From NCBI GenBank assembly GCA_945881865.1, contig CAMCVK010000003.1, forward strand, positions 1 to 64,000: a stretch of 64,000 nt of DNA, in the 5' to 3' direction. Positions within the stretch are counted from its first letter, which is position 1, and each line of letters begins with the position of its first letter. Both the position numbers and the translations under genes were made by a program. The notes beneath the pieces are model-generated. The model saw only the letters and a program-made list of their open reading frames with translations, was not told the DNA's origin and did not search any database. Source of the DNA: Fimbriimonas ginsengisoli Gsoil 348. GTDB lineage: Bacteria > Armatimonadota > Fimbriimonadia > Fimbriimonadales > Fimbriimonadaceae. Positions 25,546-34,954 of this stretch are shown here, one piece after another.

Positions 25546-26556
25546 TCAATATGAGAGATAAGATTCTATGACGGAATTGCCGACCTCGGCGCACCGCTCT
25601 TGTGTTTGGACCAAAAATTCGTGCAGGCCAGATTTGATGATGTCCTCCGCCCGTAGGTAGTTAAGATCGTTGTACAGGATGCCCACCGATCGCTCGGCAG
25701 AGTTGATCGGGCTCAGGTCCTGGTTCCCGCTCACCCGGCGCAGGCACTTGGCGACCCTTCCGACCGAGTAGCGCACTGACGCGGGAAACTGCGGGTTGAG
25801 AATCAGGAACTCGGCAACGCGCGACGGGGTGACGCCTTTTCGGTAGGTTTTTCGAAACGCTTCGTAGGCGCCGACGGACTTGAGCACCGCCATCCAGCCG
25901 TGCAGGTCTACCGGACCGCCGACGGAGCCAAGCTCGGGGTCACCGGCGGTGACAACTGCCGCCGCGCCCGCCCCAGACCTCTTTCGTCCGGCAAACTTTG
26001 GCAGGAGGTCGTGATATTTCACGTCCAGAATCCGGGCCGTTTGGTCGGCACGCTCAAGGTAGCGGCCGATATCGTAAAAGTTCTGGGTTTCGCCGGTCAT
26101 CAGCGTCCGGCTCGTGATTCCTTGGAATAGATGCGACCCACGCTTCACGAACTCGAAAAACGCAAACGGTGAGCCGTTAAGAACCTTATCCAGATTCCAC
26201 GTTCGGTACTCCAAATAGAACTTATTGATGGACTCCCACATCTCGCTGGAAATCTGATCGCGGATGGATCGTCCGTTTTCGCGTGCGGAGAGCAAGCAGT
26301 TGTAGATCGAACTGTAATTCTTCTCATCGAATGCGAAAAAGTTGAGCACGTTGCGCTCATCCATCTTCTCGTACCGCTTCGCGAACTCCTCCTTCTGATC
26401 GGTGATTGCCAAGATGGACGACCAGCGAAGGGCCTCACCCACCAGCGGACTTTCCAGTCCGAAGTGGTAGTGGACGTCGATCATTCGGGCGGTGGCTTCG
26501 GCGCGCTCGATGTATCGGCCGATCCAGAACGCCGCGTCGGCATGCCTAGAAAGCAT
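25546..26556 (-). CDS. alpha-E domain protein (DUF403)
   Basis: 336 residues, almost all helical, with the family opening 'MLSRHADAAFWIGRYIERAEATARMIDVHYHF' and the conserved 'IFQGIT/FYDIGRYLERADQTARILDVKYH' second repeat. Alpha-E proteins accompany transglutaminase-like and ATP-grasp proteins in bacterial operons; the biochemical role is unknown. ATG 26556 matches the family start, while an in-frame upstream ATG at 26658 adds a Lys/Arg-rich stretch lying in the repeat-bearing intergenic region. A 93-bp gap separates it from the transglutaminase gene. Confidence 0.88.
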   Translation of the reverse strand: MLSRHADAAFWIGRYIERAEATARMIDVHYHFGLESPLVGEALRWSSILAITDQKEEFAKRYEKMDERNVLNFFAFDEKNYSSIYNCLLSARENGRSIRDQISSEMWESINKFYLEYRTWNLDKVLNGSPFAFFEFVKRGSHLFQGITSRTLMTGETQNFYDIGRYLERADQTARILDVKYHDLLPKFAGRKRSGAGAAAVVTAGDPELGSVGGPVDLHGWMAVLKSVGAYEAFRKTYRKGVTPSRVAEFLILNPQFPASVRYSVGRVAKCLRRVSGNQDLSPINSAERSVGILYNDLNYLRAEDIIKSGLHEFLVQTQERCAEVGNSVIESYLSY

Positions 26557-26709
26557 GGGCACCCCATTTTGTGCATTCGTGATCGCGAGCGGGCATGGCA
26601 AAGATTTAACACTACGTTTGGCCGAACGCGTGCGGGTTTTGCGGGTTTTTTGTTGCACCGGTTTTGTTTGGGTGAATTTGGACTTGCTTGGCCCGGTAGG
26701 GTAGCCGCC

Positions 26710-26783
26710 GGTTGGCTCTTACCGGCGCAAGGCAAGCGGAGCTTGCCTCCGTAAAAGCGGCGGCAGAGCCGTACGCACTCCAA
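26710..26783 (+). repeat. REP-like direct repeat, copy 1
   Basis: About 74 bp, matching 26888-26960 with few substitutions and one indel. It contains the perfect palindrome AGGCAAGCGGAGCTTGCCT and nested complementary ends (GGCTCT...AGAGCC). It lies in the 418-bp gap between the GH29 and alpha-E genes. Confidence 0.85.
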
Positions 26784-26807
26784 TATCCAGATGCCGGATT
26801 CCAAGAT

Positions 26808-26840
26808 GGTTCCCCTTGCCGCGAAGCGGTAGGGGGAACC
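26808..26840. repeat. palindromic element
   Basis: GGTTCCCC and GGGGAACC (8-bp outer stem) enclose an inner CCGC-GAA-GCGG stem. It lies between the two REP-like repeats. It has no T run and lies in non-coding DNA, consistent with a REP/BIME-like element. Confidence 0.7.
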
Positions 26841-26887
26841 GTGGAGGATGGGTCGATTAATTATGCAATTACACTTCCTGGCCGAAT

Positions 26888-26960
26888 GGTTGCTCTCACC
26901 GGCGCAAGGCAAGCAGAGCCTGCCTCCGGAAAAGCGGCGGCAGAGCCGCACGCACTCCAA
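26888..26960 (+). repeat. REP-like direct repeat, copy 2
   Basis: Second copy of the 26710-26783 unit. The central palindrome is slightly degenerate here (AGGCAAGCAGAGCCTGCCT). Between the copies are the 26808-26840 palindrome and a short A+T-rich stretch (GATTAATTATGCAATTAC). No gene is seen in 26557-26974. Confidence 0.85.
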
Positions 26961-26974
26961 AACTCCAAAACCCG

Positions 26975-29911
26975 TTACGGCAAAAGCCGGACCGCCTTCA
27001 GATTGAACGGTGCCATTTTCGACGGCATCTTCACTCGCACCGTTAGGTTGGCTTCGCCAGGGGTCACCAAGCTGACCGAACCGATCTTGGTCCGAACGAA
27101 CTTCTTCCAAGAGCCGGTCGATGGCACCGTGAACGAGAGCGTGTTGCCCCCGATCTCCACCGCCACCGTTGCCCCGGCCGACTCCGGATCGCAAGCGAAT
27201 TCGATCTCAACCGTACGATCGCCGCGATCTTCAATCATCAGCGGCCACGAAACCGTATCGGCTGGGTTGGTCCAGAAGCCAATCGCGTTCGTCTCGCGCT
27301 CGAAGCGCGCGCTGTTCCCAGCGACCTCCGCCTGGTTTGCCACCAATTCGAATGCCGCGCCGGAACGAAGCACCGGACGCGGACGAACCACCCGGAGGTC
27401 GCCCTCGGTCTCGCAAACGAACACGCGCGGCAGGGCGTCGGGAGCCGCCGCCGGGAGTTCAATCTTGGTTCCGTTAACCGTAAGACGACGGCCGGGCTCC
27501 CCGATCGGAGTCACCTTAACGACCTTTGCCTGGAGGCCCTCAAGATCGATCGACGTCGCCGAGTTATCGAACACCGTCAGGAACAGCTTCGCCCCGTTCC
27601 GCGAGACGCGCCCCCATGGCAACGGGCGAAGGAACGGTCCGGGGTGCGTGCCGTAGATTGCTTCGCCATTAGTTTTTAGCCAATCGCCAACCACCGCCAG
27701 CCGCTCAACCGAAGCCGAAGGGATGATCCCGGACGCCGTTGGGCCGACATTCAGCAGATAGTTTCCGCCCTTGCTGGCGCAGTCAACCAAGTTCTCGATC
27801 AACACCCGGGCCGATTTCCAATTTTCGTCGCTGGTTTTGAAGCCCCAGGTATCGTTCATCGTCATGCACGACTCCCAGTCCACGCCCGGCAGGCCGCTCG
27901 GTGGAATCTCCTGCTCCGGCGTCCCGTAGTCCCCGGCGAACTCCGCGCCAGACATCCCTTGCATTCCGGCCCGGCCGACGTCGACGCGGTTGTTGACGAT
28001 CGTATGCGGCTGCAGGTCCCGGACGGTCTGGTACAGGTCCAGCCCGCGCTCGTGCGTCCAGGTGGCTTCCCATTCGCCGTCGAACCAAACGACGTCAATC
28101 GGTCCCAGTTGGGTGAGAATCTCCTTGAGCTGGCCCTTCAGGACCTTCACGTAGCGGTCGTAGTCCGGCTTCAGCTTGCGGTCGTCCCAGGCTCGCTTGG
28201 GGAGGTAGTCCGGGTGGTGCCAGTCCATGATGCTGTGATAGAGCCCGAACTTCAGTCCCTGCAGGTGGCACTCGTCGGCGAGCTCGCGCAACGGATTGCG
28301 TTTGAACGGCGTGTTCCCAACGTTCCAGGTTCCGATTTTGCTGGGCCAAAGCGCAAAGCCCTCGTGGTGCTTGCTCGTGATGACGATGTACTTCATCCCG
28401 GCGTTTTTCGCGATTTCCACCCAGCGCTTGGCGTCGAACTCCGTTGGGTTGAACTGCGGCAGCAGCTTCTCCCAGTCGGTCGGCTTTACCTGGGCAGTCT
28501 CCATCAGCCACTCGCCGGCGCCGCCGACTTCCTTGCCGTTCCATCGGCCGGCGGGAATCGCGTACAGGCCCCAATGGATGAACATGCCAAAGCGGGCTTC
28601 TCGCCACCACGCCATGCGGCGATCTTTTTCTAGTGCGGTCTCTTGAAGGAAGGACTTCGGCCCGCGTGGGGTTCGGTAGGCGCGGACGCTGGCGGGCTCG
28701 CCGCTCGTGACGACGCGCAGGCCGGTCGCCCGGGTGGGAACGATGGGCAGGAGTCTCTGCAGGCCGACCGTGGTGCCTTTGGCAACCTCCCGCCACACTC
28801 CAGCTACGTTCGCCTCGACGCGGAACCATTTGATACGCTGACCTTGCCGCAGGTCTTCGCGAAGCTCAACGTGGTCGATGATCGGATTGCCTTTCAGGTC
28901 AACCGCTTTGCCAAGGCGCTCATCGCGCAGTCGGCGAAAGTCCATGAGGGCCTTCACGTCGTTCGGATGGATAAGCCCTTCCGGCGTCGGTGGAACGTTG
29001 AGCAGCAGCACCGATCCGCGACCGACCGACTTTAGGTAGAGATCAAACAGCTGCTCGCCGCTCTTGACCTGGTCGTCTTGGCTCTTGTGATAGAACCAGC
29101 CCGGCCGGATCGATACGTCGCACTCGCTCGGAACCCAGTGCGTTCCGTTCTCCTGGCCTTCGGCCAGCTCTTGGTACAGCGGCGTGCCTGGCTGGTAGCG
29201 GTCTCGGTTGATCGTGTTCCAGTTGGTTTCGGCGGCAATGCCCGATTCGTTGCCGACCCAGCGGATGTCTGGCCCGGCATCCGAAAAGATCACGGCCTTC
29301 GGCTGGTGCTTTCGAACGACCGAGTGAAACAGCTTCCAGTCGTAGACCTGCTTCTTGCCGTTTGGACCCTCGCCGTTTGCGCCGTCGAACCAAACTTCGA
29401 AGATTGGGCCGTAGCCGGTGAGCAGTTCCTTTAGGGTGTCGGCGAAAACCTGGTTGTAGGCCGGGGTGCCGTATGCGGGGTGATTGCGGTCCCACGGCGA
29501 AACGTAAATCCCAAACTTGAGGCCCTCGGCGCGGCAGGCTTCCGCGAGCTCCTTTACGATGTCGCGCTTAAACGGCGACTGTGCGACGGTATGCGTCGAA
29601 AACTTGCTAGGCCACAGGCAGAAGCCGTCGTGATGCTTCGCGGTGAGGACGACGCCCTTCATTCCGGCTTCGCGGAAGGTCCGGGCCCATTGCCGGCAAT
29701 CGAGCTTCGTTGGGTTGAAGATCCCGGCGTCTTCCTTGCCATCGCCCCATTCCCGGTCGGTGAACGTGTTGGGCCCGAAGTGGATGAAGGCGTTGTAACG
29801 CATCTTCTGCCAAGCGAGTTGGCTTGATGTCGGGACAACGCGCGAGGGGCCGTTCGCGAGGAAAAGGGAGGCCATTGCGAGGAGCGTGAACACTGGCTCC
29901 AGTTTAGGCAA
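26975..29911 (-). CDS. double-headed alpha-L-fucosidase (two GH29 domains in tandem)
   Basis: 978 residues, about twice a normal GH29 enzyme. After a signal peptide (about 1-20), a first GH29 barrel covers about 30-330 ('YNAFIHFGPNTF', 'LTAKHHDGF', 'FGIYVSPWDRNH', 'VWFDGAN' with candidate nucleophile Asp176). A linker with a beta-sandwich-like stretch (335-415) leads to a second barrel at about 430-760 ('FGMFIHWGLYAIPAG', 'ITSKHHEGF', 'VVWFDGEWE' with candidate Asp611, 'GGNYLLNVGPTASG'). A fucosidase C-terminal domain (770-840) and a carbohydrate-binding-like beta domain (850-978) follow. Domain 1 looks like the GH29-B (1,3/1,4-fucosidase) type and domain 2 like GH29-A, so the two may attack different linkages. 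Secreted glycan degradation is inferred. Confidence 0.88.
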   Translation of the reverse strand: MPKLEPVFTLLAMASLFLANGPSRVVPTSSQLAWQKMRYNAFIHFGPNTFTDREWGDGKEDAGIFNPTKLDCRQWARTFREAGMKGVVLTAKHHDGFCLWPSKFSTHTVAQSPFKRDIVKELAEACRAEGLKFGIYVSPWDRNHPAYGTPAYNQVFADTLKELLTGYGPIFEVWFDGANGEGPNGKKQVYDWKLFHSVVRKHQPKAVIFSDAGPDIRWVGNESGIAAETNWNTINRDRYQPGTPLYQELAEGQENGTHWVPSECDVSIRPGWFYHKSQDDQVKSGEQLFDLYLKSVGRGSVLLLNVPPTPEGLIHPNDVKALMDFRRLRDERLGKAVDLKGNPIIDHVELREDLRQGQRIKWFRVEANVAGVWREVAKGTTVGLQRLLPIVPTRATGLRVVTSGEPASVRAYRTPRGPKSFLQETALEKDRRMAWWREARFGMFIHWGLYAIPAGRWNGKEVGGAGEWLMETAQVKPTDWEKLLPQFNPTEFDAKRWVEIAKNAGMKYIVITSKHHEGFALWPSKIGTWNVGNTPFKRNPLRELADECHLQGLKFGLYHSIMDWHHPDYLPKRAWDDRKLKPDYDRYVKVLKGQLKEILTQLGPIDVVWFDGEWEATWTHERGLDLYQTVRDLQPHTIVNNRVDVGRAGMQGMSGAEFAGDYGTPEQEIPPSGLPGVDWESCMTMNDTWGFKTSDENWKSARVLIENLVDCASKGGNYLLNVGPTASGIIPSASVERLAVVGDWLKTNGEAIYGTHPGPFLRPLPWGRVSRNGAKLFLTVFDNSATSIDLEGLQAKVVKVTPIGEPGRRLTVNGTKIELPAAAPDALPRVFVCETEGDLRVVRPRPVLRSGAAFELVANQAEVAGNSARFERETNAIGFWTNPADTVSWPLMIEDRGDRTVEIEFACDPESAGATVAVEIGGNTLSFTVPSTGSWKKFVRTKIGSVSLVTPGEANLTVRVKMPSKMAPFNLKAVRLLP

Positions 29912-29933
29912 ATTCTGGGCCGTTGAGAAGGAT

Positions 29934-29959
29934 TCTCCCGGGGAAGTCGCCCCGGGAGA
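29934..29959 (-). terminator. strong hairpin at the end of the respiratory operon
   Basis: TCTCCCGGGG (29934-29943) pairs perfectly with CCCCGGGAGA (29950-29959) around a 6-base loop, 7 bases downstream of the last oxidase gene on the minus strand. The minus-strand tail is only moderately T-rich. It separates the operon from the GH29 gene and probably ends or stabilises the operon transcript. Confidence 0.65.
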
Positions 29960-29966
29960 GCAGTTT

Positions 29967-30404
29967 TTAGAGGCGGGGCCGGAAGTTCTCGGCGCCCTGC
30001 TCAGGTCGCTTGGCTGGGGGCCACTCGCGCGGGAGCGCGGTCCCGCCGCCGTTCGGACGGTTCAGTTCCCATCCGGCAGTTGGCTCGAAGCGTCGGGTTG
30101 CATAGTCACCCAAAATGCCGAACATGAGAATGAAGACGATGAAGCCGACCGCGACCCAAAGTCGCGTGAGAGGCGTTGCGAACTTCACACCCATGAAGAT
30201 CCAGATGACGAGGCAAGCCTTGACGCTCGCGATCAGCAGCGCGATGAGATTGTTAATCGTCGAGTTGCCGAAGTTGACATAGGAAGCCCATATGGTGATT
30301 CCCATGAGAGCCATGAGGGCGAGCAAGTTGCCGAACAAATGGTTGAACTTGACTTCGTGGTGGCCGCCGTGTCCGGCGGCCTTAGAAAGTGGGGTGGTAG
30401 CCAT
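29967..30404 (-). CDS. ctaF: cytochrome c oxidase subunit IV
   Basis: 145 residues with a His-rich start, three membrane helices ('LFGNLLALMALMGITIWASYV', 'NNLIALLIASVKACLVIWIFMGVKF', 'LWVAVGFIVFILMFGILGDY') and a polar Pro-rich tail. The 'SVKACLVIWIFMGVKF' block is the signature of prokaryotic cytochrome c oxidase subunit IV, a small subunit without redox centres. Last gene of the operon, 7 bp after subunit III. Confidence 0.85.
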   Translation of the reverse strand: MATTPLSKAAGHGGHHEVKFNHLFGNLLALMALMGITIWASYVNFGNSTINNLIALLIASVKACLVIWIFMGVKFATPLTRLWVAVGFIVFILMFGILGDYATRRFEPTAGWELNRPNGGGTALPREWPPAKRPEQGAENFRPRL

Positions 30405-30411
30405 GATTCTC

Positions 30412-31098
30412 TCAGGGTTTCGGCATCAAGTACATCAGCGGGAACAAGAAGATCCAGACGAGGTCGACGAAATGCCAGTAGAGCCCAACCATTTCGGTCG
30501 GGACGTAATCGAGGGTGACGTTCTTCGCGTTTAGGAACCACTTCACCCACAGGTAGGCGATGACGATGATGCCGACGATGACGTGCACCGCGTGGAGTCC
30601 GGTCATGCCGAAGTACAGGCCGTAATAGAGCTGCGCGAAGTTCGGTGCCGCACCGTGCAGATACTCCGGGTGTCGGCCAAACTCCGGTCCCGGGTAGAGG
30701 TTGTGCTGGAACTTCTCCATGTACTCAACGCTCTTGATGCCGAGGAAGCCGACCGCACAGACCAGTGTGATGCCGAGGTTCCAGAGAACCAGGTTTCGCT
30801 CCCTTCGCTGCGCACTTCGCACGGCGACAGCGACGGTGAACGAGCTGATCAAGAGAATGATCGTGTTGACGCCACCCATCGGGATGTTCAGGGCCTCGTG
30901 GGCGAGGTACCAGTCCATCTGATACATGCTGCGGTACAGCGTGTAGATGATGAACAGGGTTCCGAAGAACATCACTTCGGTGACGAGGAATGTCCACATG
31001 CCAACGAGGTAGGCCTCGTTCTGCTGGTCCATGTCCTCGAACTGGTGATGGAGGGCCTCGTCGTGACCGTGGCCGTGGGCGTCGGCGATGGCCGCCAT
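30412..31098 (-). CDS. ctaE: cytochrome c oxidase subunit III
   Basis: 228 residues with about five membrane helices. Blocks typical of subunit III are '[25 protein letters not shown]', '[20 protein letters not shown]', '[20 protein letters not shown]' and the C-terminal '[20 protein letters not shown]'. It stabilises the catalytic subunit and may help oxygen and proton supply. The ATG overlaps the subunit I stop by one base (TAATG). Confidence 0.93.
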   Translation of the reverse strand: MAAIADAHGHGHDEALHHQFEDMDQQNEAYLVGMWTFLVTEVMFFGTLFIIYTLYRSMYQMDWYLAHEALNIPMGGVNTIILLISSFTVAVAVRSAQRRERNLVLWNLGITLVCAVGFLGIKSVEYMEKFQHNLYPGPEFGRHPEYLHGAAPNFAQLYYGLYFGMTGLHAVHVIVGIIVIAYLWVKWFLNAKNVTLDYVPTEMVGLYWHFVDLVWIFLFPLMYLMPKP

Positions 31099-32855
31099 TA
31101 GGATTTACCTCCGAGGTCAGATTCGTCCTTCTTCGGCTCGGCGAGGGCGCCGGGCTCGTAACCTTCGTAGCCGGTCGGCTCTAGGGCCTTGCGGGCCTGG
31201 GCCTGCTCGTGCTCAAGAACCGGGTCGAAGTCGTAGACCTCGTCCATGACGATCGGGGTCTGCTCGAAGTTGGTCGTGACAGGCGGCGAGGCGGTTTCCC
31301 ATTCGAGGCCATGGGCGCCCCAAGGATTCGCGCTTGCCTTAGGACCATTTGCCAGCGACTTCAGCAAGTAGAAGCCGGGGATGATCAGGCCAAGGGCGAG
31401 GACCGACGCTCCGGCTGTCGACATGAGATGGTACGGCTGATACTCCGGTGCGAAGTAGTAGTAGTGGTAGCGTCGCGGCATTCCCATCCAACCCATCACG
31501 AACTGAGGGAAGAAGGTGAGGTTGAAGCCGACGAAGACCAAAACTGCGTTCCACTTGGCCAGGCTCTCGCTATAGAGTCGGCCGGTCATCTTGGGCCACC
31601 AGTAGTGCAGGGCACCTAGGAAGGCGGTGAGCGAACCACCGACCATCACGTAGTGGAAGTGAGCGACGATGAAGTAGGTGTTCGTAAGGTGAACGTTGGT
31701 TCCCAGCGAGCCGAGGAACAGACCGGTGAGGCCGCCGACCGTGAAGAGGCCGATGAAGCTCAGCGCATAGATCATCGGCGACGTCAGCCGGATGTTGCCC
31801 TTGTAGAGCGTTGCCGTCCAGTTGAAGATCTTGACCGCCGAGGGTACGGCGACCAAGAAGCTGATGAGCGAGAAGACGATGCCTTGGTACATCGACTGGC
31901 TGGAGATGAACATGTGGTGGCCCCACACGAGGAAGCCAAGTCCGGCAATCGCCAGCGTCGAGAACGCAACGAAGTGGTAACCGAAGATCCTCTTTCGGGC
32001 AAAGTTCGCGATGAGCTCGCTTTGAATCCCAAAGGCCGGCAGAATCATGATGTAAACGGCCGGGTGGCTATAGAACCAGAAAAGGTGCTGGAACAGAACC
32101 GGGTCTCCGCCAAGCTCGGGGCTGAAGATCGGTAGCTGGAAGACCCTCTCGAAGACGATGAGCAGAAGCGTGATGGCAACGACCGGCGTTCCCAAGATGA
32201 TGACGACGGAGGTCGCGTACATCGCCCAGACGAACAACGGCAGTCGGAACCAGGTCATTCCCGGTGCCCTCATCTTATGGGTCGTAACAATGAAGTTAAT
32301 ACCGGTGGTGATGCTGCTAAATCCGCCAAAGAAGATGCCGACGATTACGAGCGCGATGTTTGAGTTCGCGTACATGCTGCTGTACGGAACGTAGAACGTC
32401 CACCCAGAGTCGACGCCGCCGTTGATCATCCCGCCGAGGATCAGCGTTCCGCCGATCATGTACAGGTACCAGCTCATCAAGTTGAGCCGAGGGAAGGCAA
32501 GGTCGCGCGCTCCGATCATGAGCGGAAGCAGGAAGTTCCCGAAGACCGCCGGAATGGCGACAACGAGGAACGTGAAGATCATCAGGATTCCGTGGGCACT
32601 GAAGATCTTGTTATAGGTCTCCGATTCCAGAACCCGACCAGCCGGTGAGGTGAGCTCGTACCGGATGAGACCGGCGGAGATCCCACCTAGCAAGAAGAAG
32701 AAGGAGATCGAAATGAGATACATGATCCCAATTCGTTTGTGGTCACCCGTGGTAAGCCAAGATTTCAGCGACCAGTCTACGGTTAGGTAGTTGGCCTGCT
32801 CGCGCTGGTGCGGCGAGCTATTCTCCAGTCCTTTTTCGATGGGTATTGAACTCAT
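31098..32855 (-). CDS. ctaD: cytochrome c oxidase subunit I, A2 type
   Basis: 585 residues, twelve-helix heme-copper oxidase core that reduces O2 and pumps protons. '[13 protein letters not shown]' and '[10 protein letters not shown]' (heme a His) are at the N terminus. The Cu(B) centre is FYSHPAVY (about 261-268, with His264 and the cross-linking Tyr268) plus 'VWGHHMF'. Heme a3 and heme a ligands lie in '[11 protein letters not shown]'. The helix VI motif is YSHPxVY rather than GHPEVY: the D-channel Glu is absent and the Tyr-Ser pair replaces it, which defines subtype A2 as in Thermus and Rhodothermus caa3. The C terminus is long and polar. It is 5 bp after subunit II. Confidence 0.96.
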   Translation of the reverse strand: MSSIPIEKGLENSSPHQREQANYLTVDWSLKSWLTTGDHKRIGIMYLISISFFFLLGGISAGLIRYELTSPAGRVLESETYNKIFSAHGILMIFTFLVVAIPAVFGNFLLPLMIGARDLAFPRLNLMSWYLYMIGGTLILGGMINGGVDSGWTFYVPYSSMYANSNIALVIVGIFFGGFSSITTGINFIVTTHKMRAPGMTWFRLPLFVWAMYATSVVIILGTPVVAITLLLIVFERVFQLPIFSPELGGDPVLFQHLFWFYSHPAVYIMILPAFGIQSELIANFARKRIFGYHFVAFSTLAIAGLGFLVWGHHMFISSQSMYQGIVFSLISFLVAVPSAVKIFNWTATLYKGNIRLTSPMIYALSFIGLFTVGGLTGLFLGSLGTNVHLTNTYFIVAHFHYVMVGGSLTAFLGALHYWWPKMTGRLYSESLAKWNAVLVFVGFNLTFFPQFVMGWMGMPRRYHYYYFAPEYQPYHLMSTAGASVLALGLIIPGFYLLKSLANGPKASANPWGAHGLEWETASPPVTTNFEQTPIVMDEVYDFDPVLEHEQAQARKALEPTGYEGYEPGALAEPKKDESDLGGKS

Positions 32856-32860
32856 GTTGT

Positions 32861-33997
32861 TTACTGTCTCCCCTCCTCTTGGGCGGCGATCGCGTTCACG
32901 GCAGGATTGCCGCGTCGGGTCGTGGGAGTTGCGTCAAGGCGCTTCTTAAGATTTTCTTGATACTGAATTGCGTTCGATGCGAATGGCGTCATTGTTCCGC
33001 CGGTGCCGTTTAGGGCCGCCGCATCGAGGCTAGTCGGGCTGCTGGCGGGTACTCCGCCGGGCGTTCCGATTGCTTTGATATACGTAAGTAGCTTCGGAAT
33101 GTCTTGCTCGGTGATCTTGCCTTCGTAAATCGGCATCGTTGGGCCGTAACCGGAGCTGAGCCGATTGTGCGGTCTTAGAATGGATTCTCGAATGTAGGTT
33201 TCGTCCGCGACCACGCTGGTTCCGTTGGAAAGCTTTCGTTGCTTGCCCCAGATTCCGTACAGCGATGGTGCACGCAGGTTGTCGTCGGCTCCGTGGCAGT
33301 TATTGCAGCTGATGTTGTTGTATAGCTTTTGGCCCGCTTGCTCGAGGGTCATCGGCGGCACGCTTTCGCCGCCGTTCGCGATCCAGTTCGCCCAGGCTTT
33401 CGGCTCCATTGCCACGACGGTTCCGCCCATTTCGCTGTGCTGAGTTCCGCAGTACATCGAGCAGAACAGGTGGTACTTGCCGGCCTTCGTCGGCGTGAAC
33501 CACATGCTTGTGTAGCGGCCCGGAACCACGTGCATCTGCACGCGGAACGCAGGAATGTAGAACGCGTGGATGACGTCTTGCGAGATCATCGTGAGCTTGA
33601 CCGGCTTGCCAACCGGCACGTGGAGCGTATTGTTCTCGCGGACCCCGTTCGAGTGTTGAACGTGCCACATCCACTGCTTACCGATGATGAAGATCTCTTG
33701 CGCATCCTTCGGCGGAACCTTCATATCGACGAACACCTTGGCGCCAAGGAAGAACATCACCAATCCCAGCAGCAGCGGAATGACGGACCAAGTGGTTTCC
33801 AGCCTTAGGTCTTCATAAATCGGGCGGGACCGGTCGGCTTTGCTTCCTTGCCGGTATCGAACGGTGAAGAAGATGACGGCAATGCCGACGACCACAGAGA
33901 AGAAGATCGTCAACCCAAGTAACAGGAAGAAGACGAAGTCATACTCGGCGGCGAAGTTCGACGCGGAAGGCGGAGAGAACGGAGTGTTCGTTAGCAT
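32861..33997 (-). CDS. ctaC: cytochrome c oxidase subunit II with fused cytochrome c (caa3 type)
   Basis: 378 residues. Two membrane helices (about 20-45 and 72-90) precede the cupredoxin domain, where the Cu(A) site is complete: His144, Cys179, Cys183, His187 and Met190, with '[10 protein letters not shown]' as the aromatic stretch. A C-terminal cytochrome c domain has CNNCH (C231, C234, H235) and a likely axial Met in '[10 protein letters not shown]'. The final 70 residues are low complexity. The fused heme makes this a caa3 oxidase that can accept electrons directly from ActA/ActE of the neighbouring alternative complex III. Gap to the SCO-like gene is 18 bp. Confidence 0.95.
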   Translation of the reverse strand: MLTNTPFSPPSASNFAAEYDFVFFLLLGLTIFFSVVVGIAVIFFTVRYRQGSKADRSRPIYEDLRLETTWSVIPLLLGLVMFFLGAKVFVDMKVPPKDAQEIFIIGKQWMWHVQHSNGVRENNTLHVPVGKPVKLTMISQDVIHAFYIPAFRVQMHVVPGRYTSMWFTPTKAGKYHLFCSMYCGTQHSEMGGTVVAMEPKAWANWIANGGESVPPMTLEQAGQKLYNNISCNNCHGADDNLRAPSLYGIWGKQRKLSNGTSVVADETYIRESILRPHNRLSSGYGPTMPIYEGKITEQDIPKLLTYIKAIGTPGGVPASSPTSLDAAALNGTGGTMTPFASNAIQYQENLKKRLDATPTTRRGNPAVNAIAAQEEGRQ

Positions 33998-34015
33998 GGG
34001 GTGAACTCCTGGCGC

Positions 34016-34954
34016 CTAGGCCTGGGACCCTCCTTCCTGGTCGGACTTCGGTGCTTCTTTCGAAGCGAGCACCGAGTTTCGGTAGATCGGAGTGCGTTTG
34101 TTTTTCACGGCAAGGTTGAAGATCGAGGCGGCAACGACGAGGGTGGTTCCAATTCCGGTGATGAGGAGAGAAAGCTTGATGATCGGCGTGTACTTACCGG
34201 CGGAGGCGTCGGGGGTGATGCAGCCAAACATTTGGCTCTGATCAGCGGGCTCGGTCGGCGTGTCTTCCTGGGCGGCAGCAAGATTCGTCTCGAATACTTT
34301 CGTGGCGAAATCGTTTGCGATGGTGTATCCGCAGATTTTTCGCTGCTTAGAAATCACAGCCGTCATCGTGGGGTAGTTCAGGATTTTCTTCTCGGCGCTG
34401 TAATAGAACTTGAGGCCGATTGCGTCCGAGACCTTTCGGATGTTCGCCATATCGCCGGTGAGGAAGTGCCACCCTTTTTCGAACGCGGTGTTGTTTAGCC
34501 CTTCCAGGACGAGCTTCTCGCGAGCGGCGGCAAGCTTCGGCGTTTCCGTCGGGTTAAGGCTTAGGAGAATGACGTCGAAGTCTTTGCCGGCCGCGAGGTC
34601 CGTGGGATTCCCCACGTTGATTCGATTGCTTCGGCCGCTCGGATTGAGCTTGGCGATCGCTTTCGCCACGCCATCGAGCAGCGAGTTGCAGCCGTCCTTG
34701 GCGTTGAAGTAGGTCGGAATGAGAAGCGTTGGCCGAGCCGACATGATGTCGCCGATTTTCACCGTGGCCCCTTTCTCATCCTTAAACGTAGCATCTGCCG
34801 GAACGTACTTCCCGAGGTTCTGCGTGATTCCCATTCCGGCGACGATGTCGAACGGCTTTGCCTCCGCTGACTCTTGCGCAGAAGTCGCTCCCGCGGACAG
34901 CAAAGCGGCAACGAGCACCGCCAGCTTTTGTACTTGCCGACAAGGGTTCATCAT
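34016..34954 (-). CDS. SCO1/SenC-like protein lacking the copper-binding motif
   Basis: 312 residues: signal peptide, a thioredoxin-fold SCO-like domain (about 45-225) and a C-terminal membrane helix (about 258-280). The core blocks match SCO proteins ('YVPADATFKDEKGATVKIGDI', 'PTLLIPTYFNA', 'FDVILLSLNPTETP', 'KGWHFLTGDMANIRKV'). SCO proteins deliver copper to the Cu(A) site through CxxxC and a distant His. Here the motif region reads NAKDGCN: only the second Cys (Cys89) remains. Where the His is expected the sequence is 'KKILNYPTMTAVI', without His. Copper delivery by the usual mechanism therefore seems impossible; an altered assembly role is possible. It overlaps the upstream gene by 4 bases. 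Confidence 0.85.
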   Translation of the reverse strand: MMNPCRQVQKLAVLVAALLSAGATSAQESAEAKPFDIVAGMGITQNLGKYVPADATFKDEKGATVKIGDIMSARPTLLIPTYFNAKDGCNSLLDGVAKAIAKLNPSGRSNRINVGNPTDLAAGKDFDVILLSLNPTETPKLAAAREKLVLEGLNNTAFEKGWHFLTGDMANIRKVSDAIGLKFYYSAEKKILNYPTMTAVISKQRKICGYTIANDFATKVFETNLAAAQEDTPTEPADQSQMFGCITPDASAGKYTPIIKLSLLITGIGTTLVVAASIFNLAVKNKRTPIYRNSVLASKEAPKSDQEGGSQA

